From Prosapia bicincta (lineage: Eukaryota; Arthropoda; Insecta; Hemiptera; Cercopidae), in the NCBI GenBank assembly GCA_036971475.1, contig JBAIZL010000006.1, forward strand, positions 139,619,231 to 139,683,230: DNA of 64,000 nucleotides, given 5' to 3'. This document shows, in pieces, positions 1 to 28,319 of the stretch. A program made the position numbers and the translations under genes. How positions within the stretch are numbered: position 1 is the stretch's first letter; every line of letters begins with the position of its first letter. The notes below the pieces were generated by a model that worked only from the letters and a program-made list of their open reading frames with translations, searched no databases and was not told the origin of the DNA.

Positions 1-707
1 ATCACATTCCTTTGCCACCTAAATATACTATTTAAAATTTAATATTTGAATTTTTTAAAAAATTTTAATTTATATATTTATTTATTATAGTAGAGCTATT
101 CATGTTAGTTTGTGTTTAGAGTTTAATTATTGTTAACCTATTTATTTTCTACATGCTTTTTATGATGCATTTAAGATATGATAAAAATAAACTTGATCTT
201 GAAGAGATATTTTTTGCACATTTAAAACCCAAATATTGGCAAAAACATTGCTAAGAGAAATTGGCATAATATTCTTCTACCTGAACCCCTTTTGTAATTT
301 CTTCTATTATCAATTCTCTGTGAAAACACTGATATTGTGGCCGGCAGCTAAAGTATTCAGGTGGAGCTGCATGAACTATTTCACCTGTAAGTTTATAGTA
401 CTGTACATTATTTTGCCACATTTGTAGCTACTGTCCGGATCTTTTTATCATGTAATAAATAGTTTTATTTGGTATTACAATAGTGTTTACTTTCTTTTCG
501 TTCCAAAATATATTATATTACTGTGAAAGTGATATCTGTCTATAAAATATTTGATTGAGGCTAAGTTTTGGAGGAATAATACAGTGTTTCTGTTATCCGT
601 CCATTCGCTCAACTGTTATGACCATGGTCCTGACATTGACGGTTAATTGAGTTTTTACTGTAATTTTAAATAGTAACAAGTAATGTAAACAAATATTTTT
701 TTTAAAG

Positions 708-1114
708 TCAATTACTACTAGTTTAACAAGGAAAAATTTTATTTTAGTTACTTTTTTAACATAACGCATGCCTTAAAACAGCTGTTCTTCCACATAACCT
801 ATAAAATAAAACCAGATATTTTATGAAATCATATGTTATCACTTATTTTTAGCCAAATGTGATGAAATAACAATATTTCATACTTTCCTCCTTTTGTGAA
901 AAGTTTTTATCCCATATAAAACTAAAATTAATTCATTTTAAAATTGAAATAATGATTAATATTTGAAAAAAATTCGATTAGGTGTCATCCACTACAAGTT
1001 TAAAATAATGTATTTGAACCTGAGTGGATGAATAAAAAGTATTTTATTTTCACGATTGAAAATTTGAACAAGATATGTATAAGAAGAGTGTGAAGTAATA
1101 GAAGAAATTGAAAA
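708..1114 (+). mobile_element. MITE with TCAATT(C)C-type ends, copy in NSF intron
   Basis: This is a non-coding element of about 410 bp. It starts TCAATTACTACT and ends near AATAGAAGAAATTGA, the inverse of the start. Internal landmarks shared with other copies are AAAACAGCTGTT, TTATGAAATCATAT and GAGTGGATGAATAAAA. It ends about 98 bp before an NSF exon and carries no coding capacity. The other copies are near 16.8, 49.2, 52.1 and 53.5 kb, and the tandem array starts at 59.7 kb. Confidence 0.75.
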
Positions 1115-1211
1115 TATAATATTTTTTGTTACACTGCATTTTGTACTCTCAAAATGTAATACTGTTTTTTGCAATATTTCAATGTATTTGAACTCTGAAC
1201 TGTTGTTTTAG

Positions 1212-17888
<16,677 letters not shown>

Positions 17889-18097
17889 AACGTAACATTC
17901 CTCACCTAAGAGTTACATTGTCCTTTGCAATGGAGTCTAGTCCTTTCATTTGTAAGAAGTATTATCTGATGAGGTATGTCTGGAATTTAGAAAAAATAAT
18001 TTGTATTTGAATTGTTTTGATTGTTTTTTTCACTTTATTGGGATAGGGACTTGAATTAACGGTAGGGTTATAGTAATTAACTGAGCACATATTTAAA

Positions 18098-18103
18098 AAT
18101 AAA
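18098..18103 (+). promoter_or_regulatory. Nsf: Possible NSF polyadenylation signal AATAAA
   Basis: An AATAAA hexamer lies about 210 nt after the NSF stop. AATAAA is frequent by chance in DNA this A+T-rich, and transcripts could end further on, so this is only the first plausible signal. Confidence 0.3.
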
Positions 18104-18812
18104 GAAATAACTACACATAAGCTAGGGGTTACTCTAAAAAAAAAAACGAAGATTTGTTATGAAAATTTGTATTTTATATGAAAATGTTGAAATTTCTCTC
18201 TACTTTGAAGTCTTTCCTTTAAAACAATAAATTTGTCAAACCATTTTAAAACTTTTCATTCTTTGTGAATAATAGTGTTTTATGTTACTCTTTTTCTGTC
18301 TCTACATTACCAAAGTGGTGGTGTCTTTAAATTTGTTTTTTATTTAAATTTATATTGAAAAATTGTCATAAGTTTAACAGATATTGAGGCTAGCATTTCA
18401 AAATATTTTCTACCAAATTTTATTGAAACTGAATACTGTGGAGGAAGATTTGATGTTTTCTGCTTTGGGATATTTTTTGGAATACATATTAAGACACATC
18501 CTTTCCGAATTCCCAGATAAACACTGTTTACAAACAATGGATTTCAAATTCAAATTTAATATTGTCTTTAGTCATTTTCTTGGTATTTAAAATACATTTT
18601 CTGTAGGCTGAAATGTTGCTTCATTTGCATGTGATAACTTCAACTCTTATTATGACTTGGAGAAATTAAAATTTGTAATTCATTCGTTCCACTAAAGCAC
18701 AACATACAAGTAGGCCTCTCTGATCAAGAGCAAACAGAGTAAGGACAAATCATGTATATTTGAGCACTCAAAATATGATAGTCGATAAACCAGTTGAATA
18801 TCAAGTCAAACG

Positions 18813-19140
18813 TATTTATTTTAACAGAGCAATGTTTTGGCAACTATTTCATTGCCCTTATCAAGCCTGTTGTGCTACAAAAATCAACATTTAACGTTCA
18901 TATATGTAATGTGAGAAGGCAAAACATCAAACCTACACTTCACCAAGCACTTCTTTTAAGGTATAGCTTTACTAACTTTCTGTTTTGCAATTGCAGTTCT
19001 TGGTGAACTATAGGGAGTTTGATGTTTTGCCTCCTCACATTACATATATGAATGTTAAATCTAAGGACTTTTTTATGGCACAACAGGCTTGATGAGGGCA
19101 ACGAACTAGTTACCAAAACATTAGAGTATTAAAGTAAATA
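18813..19140. repeat. Foldback with hammerhead-like ends
   Basis: The left arm (18813-18957) and right arm (about 18998-19140) are inverse copies. They share CACATTACATATATGAA or its complement and GGCAAAACATCAAAC. Right arm, + strand: CTTGATGAGGGCAACGAACT followed by AGTTACCAAAAC. Left arm, - strand: CTTGATAAGGGCAATGAAAT followed by AGTTGCCAAAAC. This is a stem-II-like hairpin followed by AAAAC in place of GAAAC, with a core one base longer than CUGANGA. It is a diverged PLE-type terminus. Confidence 0.6.
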
Positions 19141-20669
19141 TCTTTGACTATTTAGGAATAAGGACAACATTTGGTGCTATCCACAAATCTTTCAATCAAA
19201 CTGGAATTTTGAATGAAGAATATTTAGCTCACTTAAAAACAGAAACGATGTTAGACACATCCTGACTTCTACATGATGATTGTAGGTCTTTTTTGAGTAC
19301 CCCTTATGTAATATGTGTAATATTTATAAAGCATTTTTGTGACTGTTACTTATTAATTATAGTAACATCACAACTGTTTGTTATGACTATTTTGTCAGTT
19401 AGTACTGAATTATAACTACGAACGTTATTTTACTGTTAAATATTATTTATTGTTTTTACTAGAACTGTTAAATAGTCAAATTGTAAAAAGTATTATAGAT
19501 ATACCTTACATTTACCTATTATATATATTAAATATTAATGGCCGTGCTTATTTTAGTGCAATTCCTGTTTGGAAATGATATTTTGTAAGACTATTAACAG
19601 TCCAAATTGTTAAATTATATTATCCAAGTAAAACAGAAATAATGGGAACCTAATACACTACTGATAGTTGGGCCTATGTGTATTTGTAATATAGTTTTAT
19701 GGTGTACTTTAATAGTTTCTAACCTTCCATACTTAGTAATTTATATTAAACTTCCAACAATGATCTTTCCTATATAGTGAAACCTCTTTTGTGATATATC
19801 CTATTGTTTTGCTGTTTATAAAAGAACCATATAATTGGAGAAAATGTGAAAGAAATCCCTTACATAGAACACACATTAAACCCAGAATAGAAATGGTTAG
19901 GCTAAAGACTGTGGTCCATTTATTACAGTTATGTTAGTCTAAATTTCAGTTTTCATGTAAAGAAACAAGTAAATCTTTGCTACTTACGTATTACACAGAA
20001 GCCACTATTTTTAGAGGTAATTTTGCTGGGGATGTAGGAACACTAAATATTTATACAGGACAGACTTTATTTGACTTACTGTGAAAATTACTTGTCATTA
20101 CGACGATAGGTTCTTCTTTTCTACCCCCCAAAAAGATCAGAGGGCACCAGTCGCAGTCACTCTCAATCGCTACTTATAGTTTTAATTCCGGCGGTACCTC
20201 GATGCCTGTTGTTTGTCTATTTAATACTTCCCCACATCCGATTCATAATGTAACAGAGAAGTAATAGTAACATATTTATGATAACCTAACCTAACCACCG
20301 CAGTACGTGGTATAATACGTATCCATATAATATGTAAGTACCAAACTATAAATGATTTTCAATAATAACAAACCCTGCATGTTGGAAAATGTATTACCGT
20401 ATTAAAACTCACACAAGACGGTACATTTTCATTATATAAAAGAAAGGAATGTTCACTTGTAGTGCTCAACTGTTAGAATTGTGATGGTCATGTCATGGTT
20501 TGTAATTTTACCTTAACAAGTTGAATTTGTTGTGATAAAGAGAAATTGTCATAAGGCTGGTCTATAAGCAGCAATATTTTTTTGCAGATTTGTATTGAAA
20601 TTATAACACATTAAAAAGCAAATGGAACAGAGTTAACAAATATATAAGAGATACAAACCTGTTTTCATA

Positions 20670-21094
20670 CGGTAGAACCTCGATAATTCGAACTAATTGG
20701 AACAGTGGCCCATCCAGGTTGGTCGTAGACTAAATAAAAATTAAAAGAAGCCATTCTATTTAAAGGAAAGCTCCTTTATATTTATGAAACCATGAGTAAA
20801 ATGTACAACATATGAACGCACATATTGTATATAGAGATTAAACTACAGTGCAAATAATTTCTTGGCAAACAAATCTGTCAATTTTGAATGTTTAATTTTG
20901 TAAACCGCTTTCGTGCTGTGTGAACCCGTAGTCTTTTCAGCATAAGATAGACAAAATATTATTTTGTTTATCTTTAGTTTTTAGACGTTTTTATTGTTGT
21001 TAGACTTTTTATTTCTTATTTATTGTACTTCAAAATCATTCCGGAGTATAAGGAGATCAGTGTTAACAGGGTCCAACTTATTGAGGTTCTACTG
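20670..21094. mobile_element. pogo/Tigger-type MITE
   Basis: The ends CGGTAGAACCTCGATAATTC and CTTATTGAGGTTCTACTG are inverted repeats, flanked by TA on both sides (20668-20669, 21095-21096). It is 425 bp long with no coding capacity. Confidence 0.82.
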
Positions 21095-21835
21095 TACATA
21101 AAAAAATGTCTTGCTTATACAGTTATTTTATACCAGTTTGCAATTGTAAATGATATAACACAAAATAAAAATGCACAAAAGCTGTAGCTTTTGTTTTTTT
21201 CTTATAGTGGTATACATTTTTAGAAACCGTTATCAAAACCAACGTATATGTCTATATTAAACTAACTATTTTTCACTTGGTAAAATCAAAAAGTGCAGAT
21301 ACTGCTCATTTTAAATTAATAGTTGTGTTCTTTTTTAAAATCAAATTACAAAGTTATTTTCTTCACAAACCTAATCTACTTGAGGGTAGTTATTTCATTC
21401 AGATTTCCTGAACAGTTTAGAAAATTTTCTCACCTAGAATTAACTTAGTATAAATTTGTATGAAAATTTGTGATGGGGCAGTTCCAGTAGTTGATATAAA
21501 TAATTAAAAAATTGATGATTTTTGCCTTCTTGTCTGTTCAGGTAGTTATCATTAAGAGGGAATGAATGTCTAATAAAGATATTGAAATATTTTCTGTGTC
21601 TAGAAACACATCCGTTATCTAATGTTGTTTGTATGATGAAAGTGTGTTTTTGTTGAAAGAGGTTTCACTGTCTGTGGATTCTTTAATAACACACAAAAAT
21701 AAGAATTAAAAAATAAATCTTGTATATTTTTTCTTTAATAATTTGAAAAATGTATATAATTATATATTATAATTTATATATTTTTTTTTTTGATATTTTA
21801 CGTTGTCCATTATTTTTTTGTTGCACTGACTTTAT

Positions 21836-22005
21836 GAAGTTAATATATTACTATTGTAAATACTTTTATCCACCACTAAGTGCAATAATTTTACCTTGTG
21901 TGATGAGGCACCTTTCGGTCATTTGACCATTGTCGAATCACACAAGGTACAATTATTGCACTTAGTGGTGGATAAAAGTATTTATAGTAGTAATATATTA
22001 ACTTT
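21836..22005. repeat. Palindromic Penelope-type terminus, copy 1
   Basis: The left arm TTTATCCACCACTAAGTGCA and the right arm TGCACTTAGTGGTGGATAAA are perfect inverse copies inside a longer fold of about 75 bp per arm. The loop reads GATGAGGCACCTTTCGGTCA and continues with CCATTGTCGAATC. Related sequences occur at 22045-22200, 36.7 kb and 44.4-44.6 kb. Confidence 0.75.
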
Positions 22006-22008
22006 ATA

Positions 22009-22011
<3 letters not shown>

Positions 22012-22041
<30 letters not shown>
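22012..22041. repeat. (TA)n microsatellite
   Basis: A TA dinucleotide tract between two palindromic repeats of one family. Confidence 0.9.
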
Positions 22042-22044
<3 letters not shown>

Positions 22045-22045
<1 letters not shown>

Positions 22046-22200
22046 GTTATTATTATTAATTGTAAACAATTTTTTCCACCAATAAGTGCAATAATTTTAC
22101 CTTATGTGATGAGGCACCTTCTGGTCACTTGACCATTGTCGAATCACCTGCACTTAGTAATGGAAAAACAGTTTACAATTTATAATAATAATAAAAAATA
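22045..22200. repeat. Palindromic Penelope-type terminus, copy 2
   Basis: The same family as the fold at 21836. TTATTATTATTAATTGTAAA is mirrored by TTTACAATTTATAATAATAA, and CACCTTCTGGTCACTTGACC lies in the loop. The right arm has lost part of the CCACCACTAAGTGCA block. Confidence 0.65.
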
Positions 22201-22212
22201 ATGGACAACATG

Positions 22213-22215
<3 letters not shown>

Positions 22216-22253
<38 letters not shown>
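22216..22253. repeat. (AT)n microsatellite
   Basis: An AT dinucleotide tract directly before the palindrome at 22260. Confidence 0.9.
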
Positions 22254-22257
<4 letters not shown>

Positions 22258-22259
22258 AA

Positions 22260-22515
22260 ATAGTTATTATCTGGAGTACATCCGTTCATTCTGCAATGCA
22301 CAAAATCGCAGTTCCGTCATTTCGCTAGAATCTCATCTAGCATTGATGAGGTGAATGCAACAACAGTTGAAGAGCGAGACACCTCACAGCCGTTGTCTTG
22401 CTCCTCAACTGTTGTTGGGTTCACTTCGTCAATGCTAGATGAGATTCTAGCGAAACGTCGGAACTGCGATTTTGTGCATTGCAGAATGAACGGATGTACT
22501 CCAGATAATAACTAT
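22260..22515. repeat. 256-bp near-perfect palindrome
   Basis: ATAGTTATTATCTGG at the left end is mirrored by CCAGATAATAACTAT at the right end, and most positions between also pair (ATTCTGCAATGCACAAAATC with its inverse). Each arm is about 115 bp. The right arm contains GCTAGATGAGATTCTAGC, a hairpin, directly followed by GAAACG, resembling stem II plus GAAA of a hammerhead. An open frame starting at 22351 follows from the repeat and is not considered a gene. Confidence 0.8.
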
Positions 22516-23162
22516 TCAACATATATACATAATATATTTAAAATTATTGTTACAGTAATAGTGTTTTATCAGCTGAAAGTTTTGTTTTGTAAAAAATATT
22601 AATATGTTCTTTGGCATTGTAAATTTTGTTGAACATTCAAGGCAACTAGTGTTAACAATATGCTTATCATTGCAAACAAAGTGATGCGTTTCATTGTTTA
22701 ACAATTAACGTATTTGGATTGAAAATAAACTTAACAATTATATTGCCTAGAAGAATAGTCAATTTGTTCTCTGTGTCGTAGAATAGAAACCAAGCAATAA
22801 TTGTATAATAGTAAATAAATGTAAAATGTGCCATTATAGTATATTCTCACCATTATTGCTAAAAAAATGACGTATTGAAAATTTTTTTTTTCTTTGGTAC
22901 TTGTTAACTAACAATAGTTATTTTACCAGTAAATTTTAAAAAATATATATTTTATCATTATGTGTAATTATGAGAAAAAGTTACATTTAAGGAACAAAAT
23001 TTGTAGGGTTGCATGAGCTATTGTGAATCTCAAACTGTGATTTTAAGAATTAGGAGTTTCCCTATACACATTAGCCTAGTATTTGTAGAAAAATTTATTA
23101 AATGAAGCCTAATAAAAAAATAAAATGATGGGCGTGGCAGTGAGCCAGGCAATTATGAAAAC

Positions 23163-23778
23163 TAGGGTTGGGCTGATTCCGATTCTCGATTCCAGGAATC
23201 ATTGATTATATTGGTATCGACCAATCACCAATACTCGATTCTCCATTGATTAAAGCGCCGATTACTATTCTTGGTTTTTTAACTGTTAAAATACATTTGT
23301 GGTGTAATATATTCGAAAAATAATTAATGATGGACAGTGTCTTATTTATGTATTAGTTGATGTGAATGAATCAAACGATTAGGGCAAATACTGATTTGAA
23401 ATAACAAAAATATTGTTATTATTTATAAGCAACGACAAAATTGATTAGAAGCATTTCTGGCCAATTTGTATTTCACTGCTCCTCTCCCTCTGATACTTCT
23501 CTCTCTCCGTCTCTGGCCCCCACTAATGCACAACCACTTCATAGATGTCAAAACTAAACACAAAGAAATAGTAGTTCCAATTTTTCTAGTGATACACACT
23601 GAAATGACTATTACTGAAATTATATTGTAATTGTCAACTGAAGATAATATTTGTAATTTTAAATAAATCATTACTTCTATCCAATATGCTTTTAGAAATT
23701 CCTATTCATAAATCAAGGATGCACGTTTTGTGTAGCTCATTACATTAAATCAAAACTTTTTAAATACTTCACCATATG
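23163..23778 (+). mobile_element. Unclassified non-autonomous DNA element, copy B
   Basis: It starts GGTTGGGCTGATTCCGATTC. It matches the element at 4782-5435 in inverse orientation through landmarks such as TCAAACGATTAGGGC, CTCTCTCCGTCTCTGGCC and TTTTGTGTAG. The right end is not as clearly preserved as in copy A. There is no transposase frame. Confidence 0.6.
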
Positions 23779-24695
23779 AGCAAGATGTTAACAAAATTCA
23801 TTATCAGAGAATATCATGTATTGGCCCATGAATATCATGTAGAGAAAAGTTTAGGTATTGACCCATCGGTAATAAAAACACTTAGGAATTTTATTTAAAA
23901 AACTATCAATTTGAAGTATACCAATTGACATTTACGCATATGCAGTAAAAAATATACAAATTATTCAAAATTAATATAATGAAAATTTATCTTATTTCGT
24001 GACAATGAAAATATCTACATTGTCTTTCATCATGTCCAATAGTTATTGTGTAGCATCAATCTGAATGGAAAGGACTTCTAATAATGCCGTTTGCACCCTT
24101 TCTTCATTTTCTGGTATACCAGTCCCATTTTACTGCTCAAGCTCATTTTTTTTAGTTTTGATCCTGTTTCTCCAACATTTTCAACCCATGCTCTTATGGG
24201 GAATGTTTTATAAGATACTAATATGTGGAATGTTAAATTGGTTAGAAATGCTCGCTATGCTGATATGATTATTAATTAACCTATAATTATTATACCTATA
24301 ATAGGTAATTATTTTTATAATAGTAATAACAGCCTACACTACTTCACATCTTCATTGTGACTAAAGTGTGAAACAGATGTTATCGAATTGTGAGACTACC
24401 ATTCCCCACATAGAATACAAGGCACTATTAGCAATGTTGCCAAATCATCCAATTTGCTGCCGCACTCTACATGACTAACAAACCAAAATAAGTTAATATA
24501 AATTACAATTCCTTCTTGTTTCTACTTAAGTACATATTTACATATATTTATAATTAATTGTGTACATAAGTTATAAATTGTATTATTTAACATAAATTTG
24601 CTGTCTGTCATTAAATGTAAAGAATGTTTTTTATAGCCATGTCTTAAAAATACCTACCACTTGCTGTCACTAGAAAAATAAATTATTTCTATATA

Positions 24696-25542
24696 CAGTA
24701 AACTCCCGATTAGCCGTGGAATAGGGTGGCCCGGCAACGCCGGATAACGAATTCCCCGGATAATCCGCTATGAACAAAGAATGACACCGGTTATTGCAAT
24801 TCACAAATAATCTTCAGAGGACAAAATAAATAGACTACAGGAAATAATTTAAAATGTCGATGTATTTGACGGATTATAACATGTAAATTTATATGTCTAA
24901 CTATTTACAATACGTAGGCTTACATAAGTATATGTCAAAAGTAAGTATGTATGTACATATGTAATTTCCTTTACATATAATACTTTCACTTTTTGACAAA
25001 AAAAATCTGTCACTTTCGTCTGTTTTTTTGTGAGCATTGATTTAGCTTTAATGCGCGATCTAAGTTTCTTGAGAACCATTCTGTTGCACAGTGTCTACTT
25101 GAATCTCATGTGTCACAAAGCCATAAAGATCGATAATGTATATGACAGACATGGAAAATGCATATGTCACGTCCTAGACTATTTATAGCCCAGATTAGCT
25201 GACATTTGTTTACAATCTTATGATACACATTAGGTTTTCAGGCGTCCAAGCATTTTGTCATTGTCTGTTACCTACAGTAGTCTGCTCGCCCCTTTTATTT
25301 CGCTGGCCCGCGTCGGGATGCTTCCCTTTCAATGTAAATATTAGTACGTACATATTTACATATCTATTCCCTTCATCTTAACTTCTATTAAGCCTTATAT
25401 GTATTTACGTCGTAATTCACCGTTTGGAAATTTAAACACATGAATCTGATTAGAATAAAAATTGGATATTTGTAAAGCAATGGCAGACCCCGGATAATCT
25501 GCAAACCGGTTAATCCGCCCATGGATAATTGGGAGTTTACTT
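24696..25542. mobile_element. pogo/Tigger-type MITE
   Basis: The ends CAGTAAACTCCCGATTAGCC and GGATAATTGGGAGTTTACTT are inverted repeats flanked by TA (24694-24695, 25543-25544). It is 847 bp, non-coding, and holds a second inner pair of GGATAATCCG-like words. It is a different subfamily from the other three Tigger-type elements here. Confidence 0.85.
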
Positions 25543-25544
25543 TA

Positions 25545-27349
25545 TATAAATCAAGACACCATTATCCTAATATTATGAAATTTAATATTATAAAAAATAT
25601 AATTGGAAATAGAAAAAAAATTTAGAGTTTTTTCGTCATTTTTATGGCTGAAGTTTCATTTAAATAGGGCGAATAGGTGAACTGCCATATTTAATTTAAA
25701 ATAAAACAATTATCGGTTCCAAATATTTTAAAATGAAACAGTGATTTTACCTTTTGCTGTTCTCTGTAAGGTTACATATGTAACATGAACAGTTAAATTG
25801 ATTAGAATAGAAAAAAGTCATCAAGTATTTTTAACTTTAAAGTGTTTCATTGTTTTGTTAGTTAATAACATCTTTACATGTAAAATTCATATGTCTTTGT
25901 AGTATTCTAGTTTCTCTACTAGAATGCACTGGACACAGTTTTAGGATATTATATTTAGTTGAGATTGTTTAATTGCAAACACTGATAGTTTTATAGTATC
26001 AAAGTTGATAGTTATTTTAACTTAAATTTGAATTTAAGGTAATTCATTTATAGTTTCTTTACAATTGTTTATTTTTAAGGGAGTTTTCAAGTGGTAGAAA
26101 CAAAAAGTTATCATTATTAATATTAACCTTTAATATACGCCTTTTCACGATCACATAATGAGTAAGTAAAAAAAAATAACAATGAATTTTTATGTTGATA
26201 ATTATATAGAACAGAAAAATATTTTCTTAATAATTTATAATTGACGTAACAGTAATAATCCAAAACAATATGGCCTGTTTTGGAAAACAAAACTAATCCA
26301 AAACAATATATTGTAAATAAGTTTAGTATTTATTATAAACTGAATGCTTTTAAAGTGGCAGTGAAAATTGAAATAATAATCTGTAGTGAATGTGATTAAA
26401 ATCATATTGTATACTTCATTTTAATCAGTTGTGAATTATAACTTGGTATTTGAAGTTATAATTATATTTAAAAAAGTAAAATTCAATCTGTTGATAACAA
26501 AATGTTAAAATTTAAAAAGTGTATCTGAACTTCTCACAGATAATGTAGATGTTAATGAGAATATATCTGGGCGTTGAAAGTCTGTAAAAATGCTAAAGAA
26601 ATTTAGAAAATTATCTACAGTTCATATTACGTTTAGATTCAAATTATTAAATTTGATTGTCTATTACTAAGTTGCAATTCCATTTTATTTTATTTATATA
26701 TTTAAAATTGTAGCTAGAGCACTTGTTTTGATATGTTTCTCAATGATTTGTTGTGATTTGTACATTGTAATAAATTCTTATTGCACTTTATTGAACATTC
26801 CATAAAACCCAGTTTCAAAAAACGGGTTAGAATGTTTAGTCCATAGCCTTTGTGATGTATTAAATGTATTATAAATAAAATATTTAAAATTTCATATGAC
26901 TTAATTTATTTGACAAATACCAAAATTAAATTTCAAAGAGTATTGTGAGATATATTGTTCTGCAGTAGTTAATGACCTTAAAATTAAAGTAGCATTCATT
27001 TGTCTTCCCTTATATATTTTGTAGAAACCAAAATAGATTTTTTTAAATTCCAGCCTGGTTTAATATTTATATTTAAACATTATTTTTGAGCTGTCTCTTT
27101 TGTTATATAATTTTGTGTTTACAAAATCTATAAACAGTAACGTACAACCAAATACACAAGACTCTTCTTTAGTTGTAATTATAGGCAGTATTAAGGTGAT
27201 ATTTTATTATTGTAGTGATATTATATTAATTATTATTAATGATGTGCTTTGTACAGTTTCTTTAGTTTTAATTATTATTAATTTATTTGTATTTATTATC
27301 TACATTGTTTTGTATATAAGTTTTTAAGTTATATCTGTGTCACTGTGTT
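25545..27349. other. A+T-rich intergenic DNA, nothing recognised
   Basis: No exon-like frame, foldback or tandem array was seen. It lies in the middle of the convergent interval between NSF and ELOVL. Confidence 0.5.
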
Positions 27350-27600
27350 ATATTAGGTCAGTGATGGGCGTGGTCTTATTCCTACTTACAGCGCTGGTAT
27401 TGGTTAAACCGGTCGTTGAGCGAAGGAATAGGAATGATGCCCATTGCGAGTAGTCATTAAGTCTTAAGCTTTTAGATCCCAGTATGATTGTAACCTTCTG
27501 ATGATGGTAACGGTGTTAGCAAAATGTACACAAGATTGTTTAAATATTTGTAGGGCTACTGTGATTTAATTATTAAAATTTTGTATTTACTTGAAGTTTG
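27350..27600 (+). repeat. Penelope-type terminal repeat remnant with degraded hammerhead
   Basis: A locally G+C-richer stretch (GATGGGCGTGGTCTTATTCC, AAACCGGTCGTTGAGCG, GGAATAGGAATGATGCCC) is followed at 27500 by CTGATGATGGTAACGGTGTT then AGCAAAA. This is CUGAUGA, one U, a 6-bp stem II with one mismatch, and AAAA where GAAA is expected. The paired GGGCGTGG...CCTATTCC words suggest flanking helices. Confidence 0.5.
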
Positions 27601-28086
27601 CTTCAGTTGGTTGTACTTCAGCTGTGAATTAGAAAAATAAATACTAAATTTTTATTTTTTATGAAGGAGTAATAAAACCACCTCATGGAGCATCTCATGT
27701 AGAGCAAAGAAACATTCATTTTTTATAATTGATTTATTTATTCATTGAGATTTTATTAGTGTTTCTAAATTTTAACAACTTTTTATAGTTTGTGACACGT
27801 AAATTAACTTTTTTCTTACTTATAATATTATTTTAGTATCATATCATTTAAAAATATAAAATAGATATTGGACTGATCTTTGTCAACTAAAATGAAAATT
27901 AATTAATGGCCAAAAATATATATCTTGAGATCTAATCATCAGTGTTTATTCAATGGCTTTAAATATATGGGTATTTTTAGTATGACTGGAGATTAATATA
28001 ATATATAAATAATGACTGGAGTCAACATATAATAAAATATTCTTGTTGTGTAACATATTTATCATAATTTAATATATTCTGGCATT

Positions 28087-28311
<225 letters not shown>

Positions 28312-28319
28312 TAAATAAT

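Larger units (their letters stand above)
17889..20669. other. Start of convergent intergenic region, no gene recognised
   Basis: A+T-rich DNA after NSF. It must include the NSF 3' UTR, whose end is not determinable from sequence alone. The only structure seen is the foldback at 18813-19140. A short AACCTAACCTAACC run at about 20284 is common in insect genomes and too short to be telomeric. Confidence 0.6.

Noticed and set aside
1..1211. A further upstream NSF exon
   Set aside because: No frame matching the D1 Walker A or N-domain was found. The 63-codon frame at 236 and the - strand frame at 992-1174 are intronic and MITE sequence.
22351..22602. 83-codon frame on the + strand
   Set aside because: Its first half is one arm of a 256-bp palindrome and the rest is A+T-rich DNA; no family is recognised.
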